A stretch of DNA of 64,000 nucleotides from Adiantum capillus-veneris (taxonomy: Eukaryota; Streptophyta; Polypodiopsida; Polypodiales; Pteridaceae), in NCBI GenBank assembly GCA_014529385.2, contig CM043944.1, positions 55,161,768-55,225,767 on the forward strand. Direction: 5' to 3'. Position numbers and translations under genes: made by a program. Shown here one piece after another: positions 21,978 through 32,612 of the stretch. How positions within the stretch are numbered: the stretch's first letter is position 1; each line of letters starts with the position of its first letter. The notes below the pieces were generated by a model. The model was not told the DNA's origin. It worked only from the letters and a program-made list of their open reading frames with translations, and made no database searches.

Positions 21978-24900
21978 ATGGCTTTCTCTTATCCCGAGTT
22001 TCATGGAAGAAGTGATGAAGATGTGGAAGAATTTTTGAAAAAGATGGAGGTTGCCTGCATTAGCAACCAGATTCATGACCCTACGCAAATGTTACGCCTT
22101 CTCCAAATTTGTTTGAAGAGTGATGCACGAGCTTGGTCCAAAGCATTTGAAGAGGAGTTGCGTATGGCTGATCCACCTATAAGATTGAGTTGGGACAATC
22201 TAAGGCATGGATTGGAAGTGGAGTTTGTGAAGATAGAAGACCCTGACAAAGTGTGGCAAGAAGTACAGGCTTTGGTGCAAAAGGAAGGTGAGCCAGTAGA
22301 TGCGTACATACGAAAGTTTTCATTGGCATGGGAGCGAATGTGCAAGGCTTTAGCACCACAGGTACCCCCGCCTGACATGATGAAGAAGGACAGGTTCTTG
22401 GCTGGTCTTTGGGAGAATATACGTTGGAGAGTAGAGCTAAAGAAGCCTAGGACATATGAAGATGCACTAGAGGTAGCAAGGAACAAAGAGTGGAAGATGA
22501 GAAAAATGAGCCAGTTAGGGGTGGAGTCTTTGCCCATGAGAGCTGAATTTCAGCCTATGGACTCTTTACAAGGTCGTATGTCAGGGGTTCATCATGAACC
22601 AGTGGTTCCTGTTACTACTCAGGTTATGCCAGCAGTGGTCACTACAGCAGTGCAAGATGATGGCCTAAGGCAAGACATGAGGCAAGTGGTTGATCTGATG
22701 AAGAATCTCAGCCTAAACATGCTAGGTCAAGTGGGAAATAATCGAGGTCGAGGGCGGTTTGCAAATCAGCCAGGAGGTGAAGAAAAACCTAGGAATGGTG
22801 CTGGACAAAGTAATAGTAGGTTTTGGAGGCAGACGCCCACATGTTATAATTGTGGAGAGTTGGGTCACATCAGCCCACAATGTGATAAGCCACCAAGGAT
22901 GGGGGGAGACATGTATCCATTGCCAAGACAGGTGCTAACTAGATCAAATGATTATGGCATCGAAATTAAGGGAGACGAAGGAACCAGTGGACTGACCCAG
23001 GAGGAAAAAGGGAAGACAAAAGTGCTAAGTGTAGTCACCTTGGAGAAGGCATCAAAGCTAGAGGATACATTAGTGATGCCTATTGGGAAGAGGACCACAG
23101 AGGAAAAGGAAGGAAGAAGTGCCCCAGGTCCTAGTAAGAAGAAAGGAAAGAGCCATGAAGGCGAGGATGTCAAGGCCAAGAGGAAAAGGAGAGCTCGTCG
23201 AAAGTTTCATGTTTCAGATTTTCCACTAGGGGATGGGCAATTAAGCTATGACTTGAAGGAGGATCTGACGAGCAGGAAGGCAGATGTTACTTTTGGGCAG
23301 CTTATAGAGATGGTGCCTAAGCTAAAGCGACAGAAGAAGAGGATGGTTAACCCAATGGAGAAAGAGCCAGAGAGAGGTTCAGTGAAGGTGTTGGCAATGG
23401 ACGAGCTACCAGACATTTGTCCAATAGTAGATGTGTGGCATAAAAGGAAAAATTTGGGACAAGGTTATGTGGATGGCGGAGCCCAAATATGCGTCATAAC
23501 ACACTCATGCGTTGAGAAGATGGGTCTCACAGTGGCTGGGGTGTCAGGTTTTCGGATCAGATTGGCAAACCATCAAAAAGTAAAATGCTTGGGTGTTGTA
23601 AAGAGCTTAGAAGTGGAGGCATATGATGCAAAGGCAGTGGTTGATTTTCATGTGATGCCAGCAGGGTTGGGAGCATATCCTATTATACTGGGCAGACCAT
23701 GGTTACGTGCAGTGGGAGCTGTTCAAGATTGGCGACGTGGTACAATTAGCCTCTATGGAAAGACAGGTACCAAGAAGCTTTATAATATGGACACAAGGAA
23801 ACGATTAGAGGAGCTTTATGAAGATGAGGATGAGTCTAGTGATGAAGACTCTTCCACGGTGACAGATGAGGACAGTGATAGCACTACCAGCAGTGATGAG
23901 GATGCTGATGTTGCATTTCTTTTGATGGATAAAGAAATCCAGGAGTGTGGTTTAGTCGCATTTGCGAATGAAGTTGAAGATGAAAGTGAAGGACCTTATG
24001 AAGTGATTGAAGGGCTGATGCAAACCAAGGTTGAGTTGTCAAAAAAGCAGGAATTAATGACGCAAATGATTAGTGGAGACCTCTCAGCTATGGAGAAGGA
24101 TATATTTTTGCATATGCTGGCTAGTTTTCCTGATTTGTTTATTACTTCATATGAAGAGATCAGAGGGTTCAAGGGCGAAGAGATGCATATAGAGCTGAAA
24201 GAAGGTTCTAAGCCAGTGCGGCAAAGGCTAAGAAGGATGGGTCAAGAGCAAATGGAAGCCTTGCGGGAAGAGGTGGACAAGTTATTGAAGGCAGGGTTCA
24301 TAGTCCCTGTGGAGACCACAGAATGGGTGAGTCCAGTAGTAGTCAGTCCAAAGAAGGATGGGAAGTGGAGGATTTGTGTAGATTTTAAGCCCTTAAACGC
24401 AGCTACTAAGAAGAACCCATATCCTCTTCCATTCATCGATCAGATCTTGGATTCAGTGGCAGGTTATGAGAGGTACAGTGTGTGTGATGGTTTTTCAGGC
24501 TATTTTCAATTGAAGATTGCTCTTAAAGACCGCACAAAGACAACTTTTATTACGCCATGGGGCTGCTATTGCTACACAGTGTTGCCGTTTGGGTTGTCAA
24601 ATGGACCATCTTTCTATCAAGAAAGAGCAAATTGGGTGCTGGAACCATTCATTGGTAGTTGTGTTAAGGCTTTTATGGACGACTTCTGTGTCTATAGCAG
24701 TAGGGCTGAGCATCATGAGAAGTTGCAGATGGTATTGGCTCGATATGATGAATGTGGAGGACAACTAAATCCAAAGAAATGTCATCTAGCACAGCCAAGG
24801 GTGAAGTTATTGGGCCATATGGTGTCAGAAAATGGCATTGAGGCTGATCCAGATAAGGTGAAGTCTATTATTCTTCTTCCATCACCTATGAGTACGAAGC

Positions 24901-27329
24901 AATTGGCAACCTTTATACACAAAGTGAAGTACATGGCACGGTTTATTCCATTGTCTTTGCAGCTTCTTTATCCATTACAGCAAGTGGCAAAGCATGATCC
25001 ATTGCAATGGGATGACAAGTGTGAAGAAGTGTTTCAAGAGGTGAAAGAGGTGTTAGGGGGGTTGTCAGCCATGCAGGCTCCTGATTGGGAGAAAGTTTTT
25101 TATGTAAATCCATCAGTAGGGGATGATGCCATTGGAGCCATGCTATTGCAAAAGGGGAAGGGCAGCCATTATATGAGGCCAGTGTATTGTGCAAGCCGAG
25201 TGAAGTTGGTAGCGGAGAGAAAGTTATCGAAAGTAGAGCTAGTGATGGCTAGTGTAATATTTGCTTGTCGACGATTTCGTCATTACTTGCTACCACGGCC
25301 TTTTGTTTTCTTGACGAGTTATGCCTTTTTGCCACAGTTAATTAATGGTATTAACATGTCAAATGTGGTGAAGAAATGGGTAATTGAGCTGCAAGAGTTT
25401 GAGTTCTCTTTTCTAGTGGAAGATAGTACAAGGGCTACCCTAGCTGATTTGTTGACCTACAAGGAGAATCCCCTTATTGTTAAGGAAGAGGTGGTGAGAA
25501 AGGTAGTTGAAGAAGTGCCACAGATCAGCAATGCACATGTGTTGTTCTTTGATGGTTCATACAGAAAGAGCCATGATGCAGCTTCAGGGGGTATAGCACT
25601 TTATGATCCAGAGGGGAAGCTAGTATGCAAGAGAGGGTTCAAATTGGATGCGCATAGTAACAATGAGGCTGAATATGCTACATTGGAAGCCGGATTACAC
25701 ATTTGTTTGAAGCATGGGGTTCGAAGGTTGAGAATAAAAGGTGATGCCTTGTTAGTGGTGAAGCAAGTGTTGGGTGTGTGGAAGAGCAAGAACACCTCAT
25801 TGAAGGAAATGTGCTTCAGAATTAAAGGCCTGTTAAAAAAGTTTGAAGCATGGAGTATCAGACACATTGAACGTGCTCTAAATGGAGAGGCACATGAAGC
25901 AGCTCAAGGCATGATTGGGGAGCTATTTGTGTTGAGGACCACTTTACCTCTTTATCATGGCCGGGAAAGTTTGGCTCAAGAAGAGGAGTTTTTGCTAACA
26001 GGAATCATTCCAAAGGAGATTCAGAAGTCTAAGAAGTATGGCTTTGTGCGTAGAGCATACAGGTACAAATTGATTGGTGATGTCTTATACATGAAAGGGG
26101 CTGATCTCGTGTTGAGACGTGTACCTTGGCGGGAGGAGCTTTACAGAGCGTTGGAAGAGAATCACGAAGGCGCATGTGGTGGCCATTTTGCTCTAAAGAT
26201 CACCTTGCATAAGATTTTGCAAGAGGGGTATGTATGGCCTAGTTTGCACAAGGATGTTCACCATTGGTGTAGGTCTTGCAATAGGTGTCAAGCATTTGGG
26301 AAGAGAGTGTTGAAGCCAGAGCTACGAAAAACCATTATGGCGTTTGATGTGTTTGAAAAGTGGGGGATTGATGCAATAGGCCCGTTACCTATCACAAGCA
26401 GGGGCAAAAGCTATATCTTGACGGCAGTGGACTATCTCTCTAGATGGGCAGAGGCTATAGCAGTAAAACAAATCACTGCAAAGGATGTGGCAAAATTTGT
26501 GTATGATGAAATATGTTGCAAGTTTGGGGTGCCACTGGAGTTACTTTCAGATAAGGGGCCTGGCTTTAGAGCTAAACTGCTAGATTTTTTATGTGCAAAG
26601 ATGAAGATTAGGCACCAGCATACCACTCCTTATTACCCGCAGTGTAATGGCTTGAATGAAAGATTCAATGGTGAGTTGGTACAGATTCTTTCGAAAGTGA
26701 CAGAGCACCAAGGAAAGAATTGGGATTTGGAATTGCCTAGTGCATTATGGGCTTACCGTACTTCGGTGAAGACAGGTACAGGGTTTACTCCATTTCATTT
26801 GGTGTATGGAAAGGAAGCACTATTGCCTGTGGAGGTAGAGTTGCCTGCGGTCAAGATGTTAGAGAAGTTGCTTGGGCCGCCTAGTGATGCATTCAAAGAG
26901 AGGCTCTTGCAGTTACAAGAGGTCCAGTTGGATAGGATGAGCGCTTTGGAGCATTATGGGCAGAGGCAGGATAAGGCTTTGACAAAGCTAAATGAAAAGG
27001 TCAAAAGTAAGGGTATCAAGCAACATGACTTGGTTTTGCGCTACAACAGTAAGCTGGACAACACCTTCCAAAAGAAGTTTCAAATTAAGTGGGAAGGCCC
27101 TTTCAAGGTAGTAGAGTGTTTTCCAAATGGCACATATCAGCTGGCTAACCTGGATGGTGTTCTACATAAGTCAAGGGTAAATGGATTGCGTCTTAAATTG
27201 TATCATGCTAGATTGATGATGGTGGAACAAGATGAGTTATCGGTGGAGCAAGAAATGTTGGTGAAGGATGAGGAGACTTGTGATGCGGCGAGTCTCATAT
27301 CTCTCTTTGCTGCTGCTGATCATGAATGA
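21978..27329 (+). CDS. gag-pol: Gag-Pol polyprotein of Tat-lineage Ty3/gypsy element T (1,783 aa)
   Basis: I chose ATG 21978 (GTAGCCATGGCT, strong context) over an upstream TTG. Domains, by residue from this Met: Gag capsid about 1-180; CCHC knuckle CYNCGELGHISPQC at 289-302; basic linker; protease with YVDGGAQ (Asp 499) and IILGRPWL; acidic Asp/Glu/Ser stretch about 615-645; RT 780-960 with VCDGFSG and FMDD (899-902); first RNase H about 1035-1130, whose first catalytic motif reads YVNPS instead of T-D-A-S; second, archaeal-type RNase H 1187-1310 with FFDGS, NNEAEY and KGDALLV; integrase with H, H, C, C (HEGACGGH ... CNRC), D1465, D1525, E1561 (35-residue D-E spacing) and GPF at 1707-1709. 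There is no chromodomain and no stop or frameshift. Two RNase H domains with a decayed first one is the established mark of the Tat lineage. Confidence 0.95.
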   Translation: MAFSYPEFHGRSDEDVEEFLKKMEVACISNQIHDPTQMLRLLQICLKSDARAWSKAFEEELRMADPPIRLSWDNLRHGLEVEFVKIEDPDKVWQEVQALVQKEGEPVDAYIRKFSLAWERMCKALAPQVPPPDMMKKDRFLAGLWENIRWRVELKKPRTYEDALEVARNKEWKMRKMSQLGVESLPMRAEFQPMDSLQGRMSGVHHEPVVPVTTQVMPAVVTTAVQDDGLRQDMRQVVDLMKNLSLNMLGQVGNNRGRGRFANQPGGEEKPRNGAGQSNSRFWRQTPTCYNCGELGHISPQCDKPPRMGGDMYPLPRQVLTRSNDYGIEIKGDEGTSGLTQEEKGKTKVLSVVTLEKASKLEDTLVMPIGKRTTEEKEGRSAPGPSKKKGKSHEGEDVKAKRKRRARRKFHVSDFPLGDGQLSYDLKEDLTSRKADVTFGQLIEMVPKLKRQKKRMVNPMEKEPERGSVKVLAMDELPDICPIVDVWHKRKNLGQGYVDGGAQICVITHSCVEKMGLTVAGVSGFRIRLANHQKVKCLGVVKSLEVEAYDAKAVVDFHVMPAGLGAYPIILGRPWLRAVGAVQDWRRGTISLYGKTGTKKLYNMDTRKRLEELYEDEDESSDEDSSTVTDEDSDSTTSSDEDADVAFLLMDKEIQECGLVAFANEVEDESEGPYEVIEGLMQTKVELSKKQELMTQMISGDLSAMEKDIFLHMLASFPDLFITSYEEIRGFKGEEMHIELKEGSKPVRQRLRRMGQEQMEALREEVDKLLKAGFIVPVETTEWVSPVVVSPKKDGKWRICVDFKPLNAATKKNPYPLPFIDQILDSVAGYERYSVCDGFSGYFQLKIALKDRTKTTFITPWGCYCYTVLPFGLSNGPSFYQERANWVLEPFIGSCVKAFMDDFCVYSSRAEHHEKLQMVLARYDECGGQLNPKKCHLAQPRVKLLGHMVSENGIEADPDKVKSIILLPSPMSTKQLATFIHKVKYMARFIPLSLQLLYPLQQVAKHDPLQWDDKCEEVFQEVKEVLGGLSAMQAPDWEKVFYVNPSVGDDAIGAMLLQKGKGSHYMRPVYCASRVKLVAERKLSKVELVMASVIFACRRFRHYLLPRPFVFLTSYAFLPQLINGINMSNVVKKWVIELQEFEFSFLVEDSTRATLADLLTYKENPLIVKEEVVRKVVEEVPQISNAHVLFFDGSYRKSHDAASGGIALYDPEGKLVCKRGFKLDAHSNNEAEYATLEAGLHICLKHGVRRLRIKGDALLVVKQVLGVWKSKNTSLKEMCFRIKGLLKKFEAWSIRHIERALNGEAHEAAQGMIGELFVLRTTLPLYHGRESLAQEEEFLLTGIIPKEIQKSKKYGFVRRAYRYKLIGDVLYMKGADLVLRRVPWREELYRALEENHEGACGGHFALKITLHKILQEGYVWPSLHKDVHHWCRSCNRCQAFGKRVLKPELRKTIMAFDVFEKWGIDAIGPLPITSRGKSYILTAVDYLSRWAEAIAVKQITAKDVAKFVYDEICCKFGVPLELLSDKGPGFRAKLLDFLCAKMKIRHQHTTPYYPQCNGLNERFNGELVQILSKVTEHQGKNWDLELPSALWAYRTSVKTGTGFTPFHLVYGKEALLPVEVELPAVKMLEKLLGPPSDAFKERLLQLQEVQLDRMSALEHYGQRQDKALTKLNEKVKSKGIKQHDLVLRYNSKLDNTFQKKFQIKWEGPFKVVECFPNGTYQLANLDGVLHKSRVNGLRLKLYHARLMMVEQDELSVEQEMLVKDEETCDAASLISLFAAADHE

Positions 27330-27357
27330 TCTAGCAGGCTAGGGGATGGGCAAATTA
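27330..27357 (+). promoter_or_regulatory. Polypurine-rich segment before the 3' LTR of T
   Basis: GGCTAGGGGATGGGCAAATTA lies between the stop codon and the LTR. It is a plausible but imperfect plus-strand primer. Confidence 0.5.
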
Positions 27358-28499
27358 TGTCAGGAGTTTTTTGGAGCAAGGGATTGCGCATATATACATA
27401 CCCATGCATGGTGCATCAAATAAAGTATTGCCCATTTTCCAGAGCCAGGTGGTTACGTGGGGCCCACATGTGTACAGGTAGGACACCATGTACATAGTGC
27501 ATCGATTTTCATCGTTACTAGTACCATTGTGTTTTTCTACAATAAGGAGGAGTTGGTAGCGCGTAAAACTTCTCGAGGAAGCTATCCGCGGGCCGACGAC
27601 GTGAGGTCAGCAGGTGTGTCAGATGGCATCTAGTGGCGTCAGGAGGGCGAACGAGGTCAATATTTGCACGCAGATGAGGACGGACACAACGTGGGTGTTT
27701 GCTTGTGAGAATTATGCAGAAAGGTCATCATGAGGACCTTTTTTGGGGGCCACTTCACGTGGTGGCGAGATGCATTATTGGAAAAAAGCTGAGTGCCAGG
27801 TGTGCGAATGATGCAAAAAGGTGACAACTATGCACTGCGAGGTCAGTTTTTGGCCTGTTCGGGGTCCGTTTGAGGTCATCTAAAAGGCCAAGGGTGCCCA
27901 ACTAATAAAGCTAAGTGTGGGAACTAAAAAAACTGAGAGAAGACCAGAAAAAACGTGGAGAAGAGAGGAGGAACAGCCGCAGGTGTGTTTTTGCCCATTT
28001 TGGAGCCTGTTTTGGCCCTAAACTGCTCATCCGAGGTCGGATTTGAGCACTTTGACATTGTAGACTGGGGTTTTGGGCCGTTCCGGACGCGATGGCGCTG
28101 TCCATTTTGCCAAATTCCTCACTCTTTTCCTGCTGTTTTTCTGTGTAAGTTTCTCCTATGAGCGAAGTTTCTGCTCTAGTTTGTGATTGTATCTGGTATC
28201 TTTTACCCATATTGTGTGAGCTGTTTGCCCCATTGGTGTTGGCCCAAGCTCATTTGTATCTAAACATCAGAAATTCTCCTCTTTTGAGCTGAGTTTTTTG
28301 GGTGTGTGTGTGTATGTGTGTGTCTGTGTGGAGTGGGCAAGTGGATAGTCTCTCTCCTCTCACTGCAGAGGTGTGTTCCCTGTCTCGGCCAGGTGTGTTG
28401 TGTAAGCCGAGTGGTGCCCCATAGTGTGTGTGTGTATCTTCCCAAGAGTGTGTGTCGGGTCGTTATAGAGGCGCTGTGTGTGTTTTCATCCCGCTCACA
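27358..28499 (+). repeat. 3' LTR of element T
   Basis: Same length as the 5' LTR. Differences seen: ATATG/ATATA near 27393, GGTCC/GGCCC near 28017, CTCC/CTGC near 28364 and TTTTTA/TTTTCA near 28487. Confidence 0.95.
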
Positions 28500-29835
28500 A
28501 CGTCTACGCTTCTCTTCTACAATAGCCTCATTTTGTTGGCATTTTGTAATGTAGGCATGCACTGACAATGAGTCCACTGGATCATTCCATCCTATTTCTA
28601 GACGTATGCAATCACCTGATTCATGTAGAACCTCTTTTGTAAGCTTTCCCTTTTTAGCTAATTGCATGACATTTGGCCAAATTTGACCATGATGGTCACT
28701 CACCTCTTCATCAGTAAGATGCTAAATTTTTACTCCATAAGTAACTGCCTTAATTGAAGAGGTAGCATGGTTAGTTGCCATATCTTCAACTAAGGTTTGC
28801 ATTCCCCCCTTCCCAAAGTTAGTTCTCAAGGGTAGACCTGTCTCTCTTAAGTGGATTTTACCATCCTTAAAAAAGACAACATCTTTGGATAAAGCATCAC
28901 TAAAATCATCACAATCCCTTCTTACATGGTCTGTACTATCACACCAAATACGTCTATTAACAAACCCTTCTTTGGGCTGTTGTCTTAGCCTAGATAGTGG
29001 CCCTGATGATTGGCCTTTCTCTTCAAGCTTTGTAAGATTCATCTTCAAGTCACGCATTCCCGTCACAAGCTCATCTAGCATGGACTCATCAAACTTAGGA
29101 GCGATAAAAGTAGACTTTACCATTTTGTCAAAAGTTGAGGTGGAAGGACTTGTACTGTTTACTACCATCATGTCCCTTCTTCTTTGTCGTTTGGCAACAG
29201 TGAGATAGCACCTTCAACCTCATTCTAGGCGGTCTTTAGTCCTTGCTTAGCATCTTTATCTTCAAGAAGAAGCTCCAAATTTTCTTGAAACTCTTTACCT
29301 GCAACTTGTAAGAAACGATCTGTCTTCTCTGCATCTAGTGTAGCCGTTTCTGTCCTGTTGAGTTATGCATAGCACCGCTCAAATTCCCTAAGTAGCTTTG
29401 TTATTGATCTAGTCCTTGCTTTGGCTTGACTACCCATTCTAAGAATATCCTTTTGGTTACTCTCTCAGAGTCCTCCATGAAATATTCCTCCTTCAAAGCT
29501 ACTTTGAGTTCTTCCCAGTTTCTCCCATGCCCATCTTTAATTCCCTTAACATGTTCCCTAATTTCTGGAGCAACAACTAGATCAAAGCTTTGGATCATCT
29601 CACCTTTTACGACACGATGCAGCTCCATCTCCTTCACATACTCGCATAAGTACTTGGTTACATCTTTGCCATTGAAGTGTACCATTCTATTGATGACTGC
29701 TTCTATGGCCTTCATTGCTGAAATTTCCCTTCTTTCAGTGGCATGTTGTTTTTGCATAAACATTGCAAATGCTTGAAACATTCGCATTGTTGCTGGGTGA
29801 AAATGCATACCCTGTTGCTCAACATGATCACCCAT
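28500..29835 (-). pseudogene. F1 gag, unit 1, upstream of the T insertion
   Basis: Starts MGDHVEQQGMHFHPATMRMF at 29835. Capsid-like block to 29401, knuckle block 29171-28722 (again Arg for the first Cys in RIWCDSTDHVRRDC), then DHHGQIWPNVMQLAKKGK up to the ACGT site. The blocks are separated by stops. Confidence 0.85.
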
Positions 29836-30088
29836 GGTTACCAAAAAACTCTCACCATGGCAGATTCACCTCGGGGGTTCACCAAAAATATGTCGAGAAA
29901 TTTGCAGTCTTGCTAGGAAAGCACCGGGATTTTGGCTGTGAGAGTTTGTGAGAGAACTCCAAAAACTATACGAAGGAGTTAAGCCATAGATGTCATGAAG
30001 TATAGGGTTTGGAAGGAAGTGCAATCAAAGAAGCTTCATTATTCTCTCTGGTACTCACACACACAAAGAAAGAACACAAAAGAGAATA

Positions 30089-30301
30089 TCAAAACAACAC
30101 AAAAATGAAAACATCAAGGCTATGTTCATAACGAATCATAGGTAATATGAAAGGGTTAATAGATGAGTTAATGGCGTTCAATATTTGCCGACCAAACAGG
30201 CTACGAATTATTCTTTGGAATTGTAGTTTTGTGCTTACCATAATATATATATTTTGCATAGTGATTGGGATTAATTGTGTGTACAAATCCTCTTGGTTCA
30301 T
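30089..30301 (-). CDS. F1 LTR small ORF b (70 aa), LTR-a copy
   Basis: Open, with a few conservative changes (TMQNIYIMV, RIIRSLFG, MIRYEHS) and the same ATGA overlap with ORF a. Confidence 0.55.
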   Translation of the reverse strand: MNQEDLYTQLIPITMQNIYIMVSTKLQFQRIIRSLFGRQILNAINSSINPFILPMIRYEHSLDVFIFVLF

Positions 30302-30516
30302 AGCAAGATAACTACACTTATGTCAAAAGGAAAGTTATAGTCTATAAGAGGTAGTATGACGGGATCCGGTGAAAGAAGTATTTCATTGAGCCTTTCTGGG
30401 CCAAAGAGAAACACTATACGTTGTTGAAAGTGTATTTTACGGCTAATCGATACGTTAATTCTAATAGATCTTACAGAGTGGAAGCGATAGAAATTCTTAT
30501 TACGTGGACTATTCAT
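30298..30516 (-). CDS. F1 LTR small ORF a (72 aa), LTR-a copy
   Basis: MNSPRNKNFYRFHSVRSIRI start. Still open despite several substitutions and a deletion just upstream of its ATG. Confidence 0.55.
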   Translation of the reverse strand: MNSPRNKNFYRFHSVRSIRINVSISRKIHFQQRIVFLFGPERLNEILLSPDPVILPLIDYNFPFDISVVILL

Positions 30517-31138
30517 CTACATTAGTAGGCAATAAGGATACTGCGTGGAGAGATGCACCTGTAGCAAGGAGAACCTAGAATTTACAGAGAGAATGAATTT
30601 CTAAGAGTGAGAGAGATAGGTTTGGTTAAGGAGATGAGATTAGATATATATATATATATATATATATGTTGGATTAGAGATGGAAAAGAAAACAACAAGA
30701 AATCAACAAAAGATCAATGTAGAACACATCTTACTTGTCAAACTCTTCGGCACCATTTTTGATGGGGAGAGAGAAGAAGAGGGAAGAATTCAAATTCGAT
30801 TGATACACCAAATACAAGAACTTCTTCGATTAAAGTTGATCTTCCAAGGATAGCTTACAAGAATGGCTAGTCTTCCTCTAGGAGAAAGTGTAGGCTTAGG
30901 CTTATGTTAATGGCTAAGTATAATTAAGCATTACTACTCACTCCCTCATGAATTCCTCTCATCAATGTCTTGAACGCTTCAATGGTTTTCAAGGAAGAAG
31001 ACGTCCTCTTTTATAGGTGAAGGGCACCCCCAAGGGTTTACACAAGAAGAGAAGAGACAGTGTGAACAGAAACTGGAAAAGTTGGAAATCAGCTGTGCCT
31101 GCATGATGTGGGCAGACTCGGGTCCATTATTTTGATCA

Positions 31139-31265
31139 TACTCATTTCCTCAATGAGGTAATTGAGTATCTTCTGAATGAAATTATGGTCATCCATAACA
31201 AATACGCTCCATATCATCCACAAGAGAATGGACAAGCTGATCACACAAATAAAAGTCTTAGCTCG
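31139..31265 (+). pseudogene. Integrase core fragment of Ty3/gypsy element H, part 1
   Basis: THFLNEVIEYLLNEIMVIHN, then YAPYHPQENGQADHTNKSL, corresponds to the region of the third catalytic residue (NGQAE.TN, here D for E). The upstream half of the integrase is missing; the F1 LTR-a abuts at about 31138. The frame is split by the solo LTR at 31266 and continues at 32011. Confidence 0.8.
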
Positions 31266-32005
31266 TGTTAAGTATGGAGTCTGATTTACCCTTGTAATTT
31301 TCTGTGGTAAAAGCGCACATTTGTAAGGCCCCCATTATGAGGAGAAGCCATCGTGCGTGAAGGAAAATCACTCGCCGGAAACCAAAATTTTCACAGTAAA
31401 AAATCAGGGGCAACTCGCTGGAATATTCCTTTTCGCAGGAATATTATGGCCGGACAGTGGTCGGAAAGTGGTCGGAAAACAACCGTCGATTGGCCGGTGG
31501 TCGGTAGTTAATGGTCGGTGGCTAATGGCCGGTGGTCGGAAGTCAATGGCCGGTGGCCGAATTCAAAAGCGGACTTGTCTTCTCAAGGGCGGCCACACAT
31601 GGGCGGATTGAAGGGTCCGATTTGGACTTATCTACACAAGGGAGGCTACACGTGGCTGCCTCTCATGAGAGAGGGCAGCCCTTTTGGCCTATAAAAGGAG
31701 GCCATGTCTACACACATTTCATATAGTGTGAAGTTGATGCAACAAGGTGAGTGTGAGGTGGTGAGAGTGAAGCAAGGCCGGAGCTCCATTAAGGGTATAA
31801 TCTCTTTGTAAACTACTTCTTGTTTTGAAGTACTAAAGCCATTGAGTGGCTGCTTTCTCGTGGACGTAGCCCACATTGGGTGAACCACGTATATCGTGTG
31901 TACTCTCTCTCTCTCTCTACTCTATAATCTCGTGTACGTAAATCTGTCTCTCTCCATTAAGTAATCTACTCAATTATCTATTTAGCTACGTCTTATTTCC
32001 TAACA
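31266..32005 (+). mobile_element. Solo LTR, 740 bp, with 5-bp TSD
   Basis: TGTTAAG at the start and CTAACA at the end form terminal inverted repeats. GCTCG flanks both sides (31261-31265, 32006-32010). TATAAAA is at 31690-31696. The U5-like stretch GTGGACGTAGCCCACATTGG is a pattern I associate with Copia LTRs. No internal region remains, so it arose by LTR-LTR recombination. It contains repeats of GGCCGGTGG(C/T)CG at 31495-31560. Confidence 0.9.
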
Positions 32006-32010
32006 GCTCG

Positions 32011-32612
32011 GTATTGACTACAGTGGTTAGTTCAGAACGAACTGATTAGGAAATGAATCTACATGCCGCTCTATGGGCTCATAGAGTTTTATTCTAGACA
32101 GCTTTAAGTGCTACACCCTTTAACGTTGTTTATGCTCTCGATGCCATACTATCAATGGAATTTCTATTGCTGACACTAAGGGTAGCTAAAGATCTTGAGT
32201 GGAATGGACATGAATTGTCAGAGAGGCTTGAAGACTTAGAAAATCTTGATGAACAAAGGATAAAAGAACTAGCTCACATCTATACACAAAAACGAAAGAA
32301 AAAACAATTTTTTGATCACATCTAGTCACAAAAAAGTTCAAAAAAGGGGCCCTAGTTTTAATTTATTCCCTTAAGCAGCACATTCCCAAATTCAAGAAAA
32401 AGGGAAGTGGATTGTTTATGATTGAAGACGTATCTCCAAGTGGAGCAGCTAAGTTGTCCATGTGGAGCATCCATTGGATTAATGGATGCTGCTTAAAGAA
32501 GTACCATTTGCCACTAACCCATGATTTGCTAGAGAAAATGCATGCAACTAAGCAAAGAAAGATTAAACGACAATAGGTTATTAATGAAGCTCAAGAGGAA
32601 GATTGACTTCGA
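32011..32612 (+). pseudogene. Integrase C-terminal half of element H, part 2
   Basis: Removing the solo LTR continues SSVLTTVVSSERTD, stop, EMNLHAALWAHRV, then PFNVVYALDAILSMEFLL, KRKKKQFFDHI, and FKKKGSGLFMIEDVSPSGA. This is the normal end of a gypsy integrase, interrupted by a few stops. The frame then runs on toward a C-terminal extension instead of terminating. Confidence 0.75.

Larger units (their letters stand above)
19799..28499 (+). mobile_element. Element T: complete Tat-lineage Ty3/gypsy retrotransposon, 8,701 bp
   Basis: Two 1,142-bp LTRs (19799-20940 and 27358-28499) flank one long gag-pol frame. The target site ACGT is repeated at 19795-19798 and 28500-28503, and removing the element rejoins F1 gag exactly. 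By eye the LTRs differ at four positions. The element has full coding capacity, a primer-site region and a purine tract, so it may be or have recently been autonomous. Confidence 0.95.
29891..31137 (-). mobile_element. F1 LTR-a, truncated at its U3 side
   Basis: It ends CTCGACA at 29891. Colinear with LTR-b up to about 31137, where it switches to H integrase sequence. Compared with LTR-b it lacks about the first 850 bp, and a ~50-bp stretch before ORF a is missing. TA microsatellite at 30642-30666. Confidence 0.85.

Noticed and set aside
22073-22537. Antisense open frames inside element T
   Set aside because: They mirror the codon pattern of the gag-pol frame on the other strand and have no domains.
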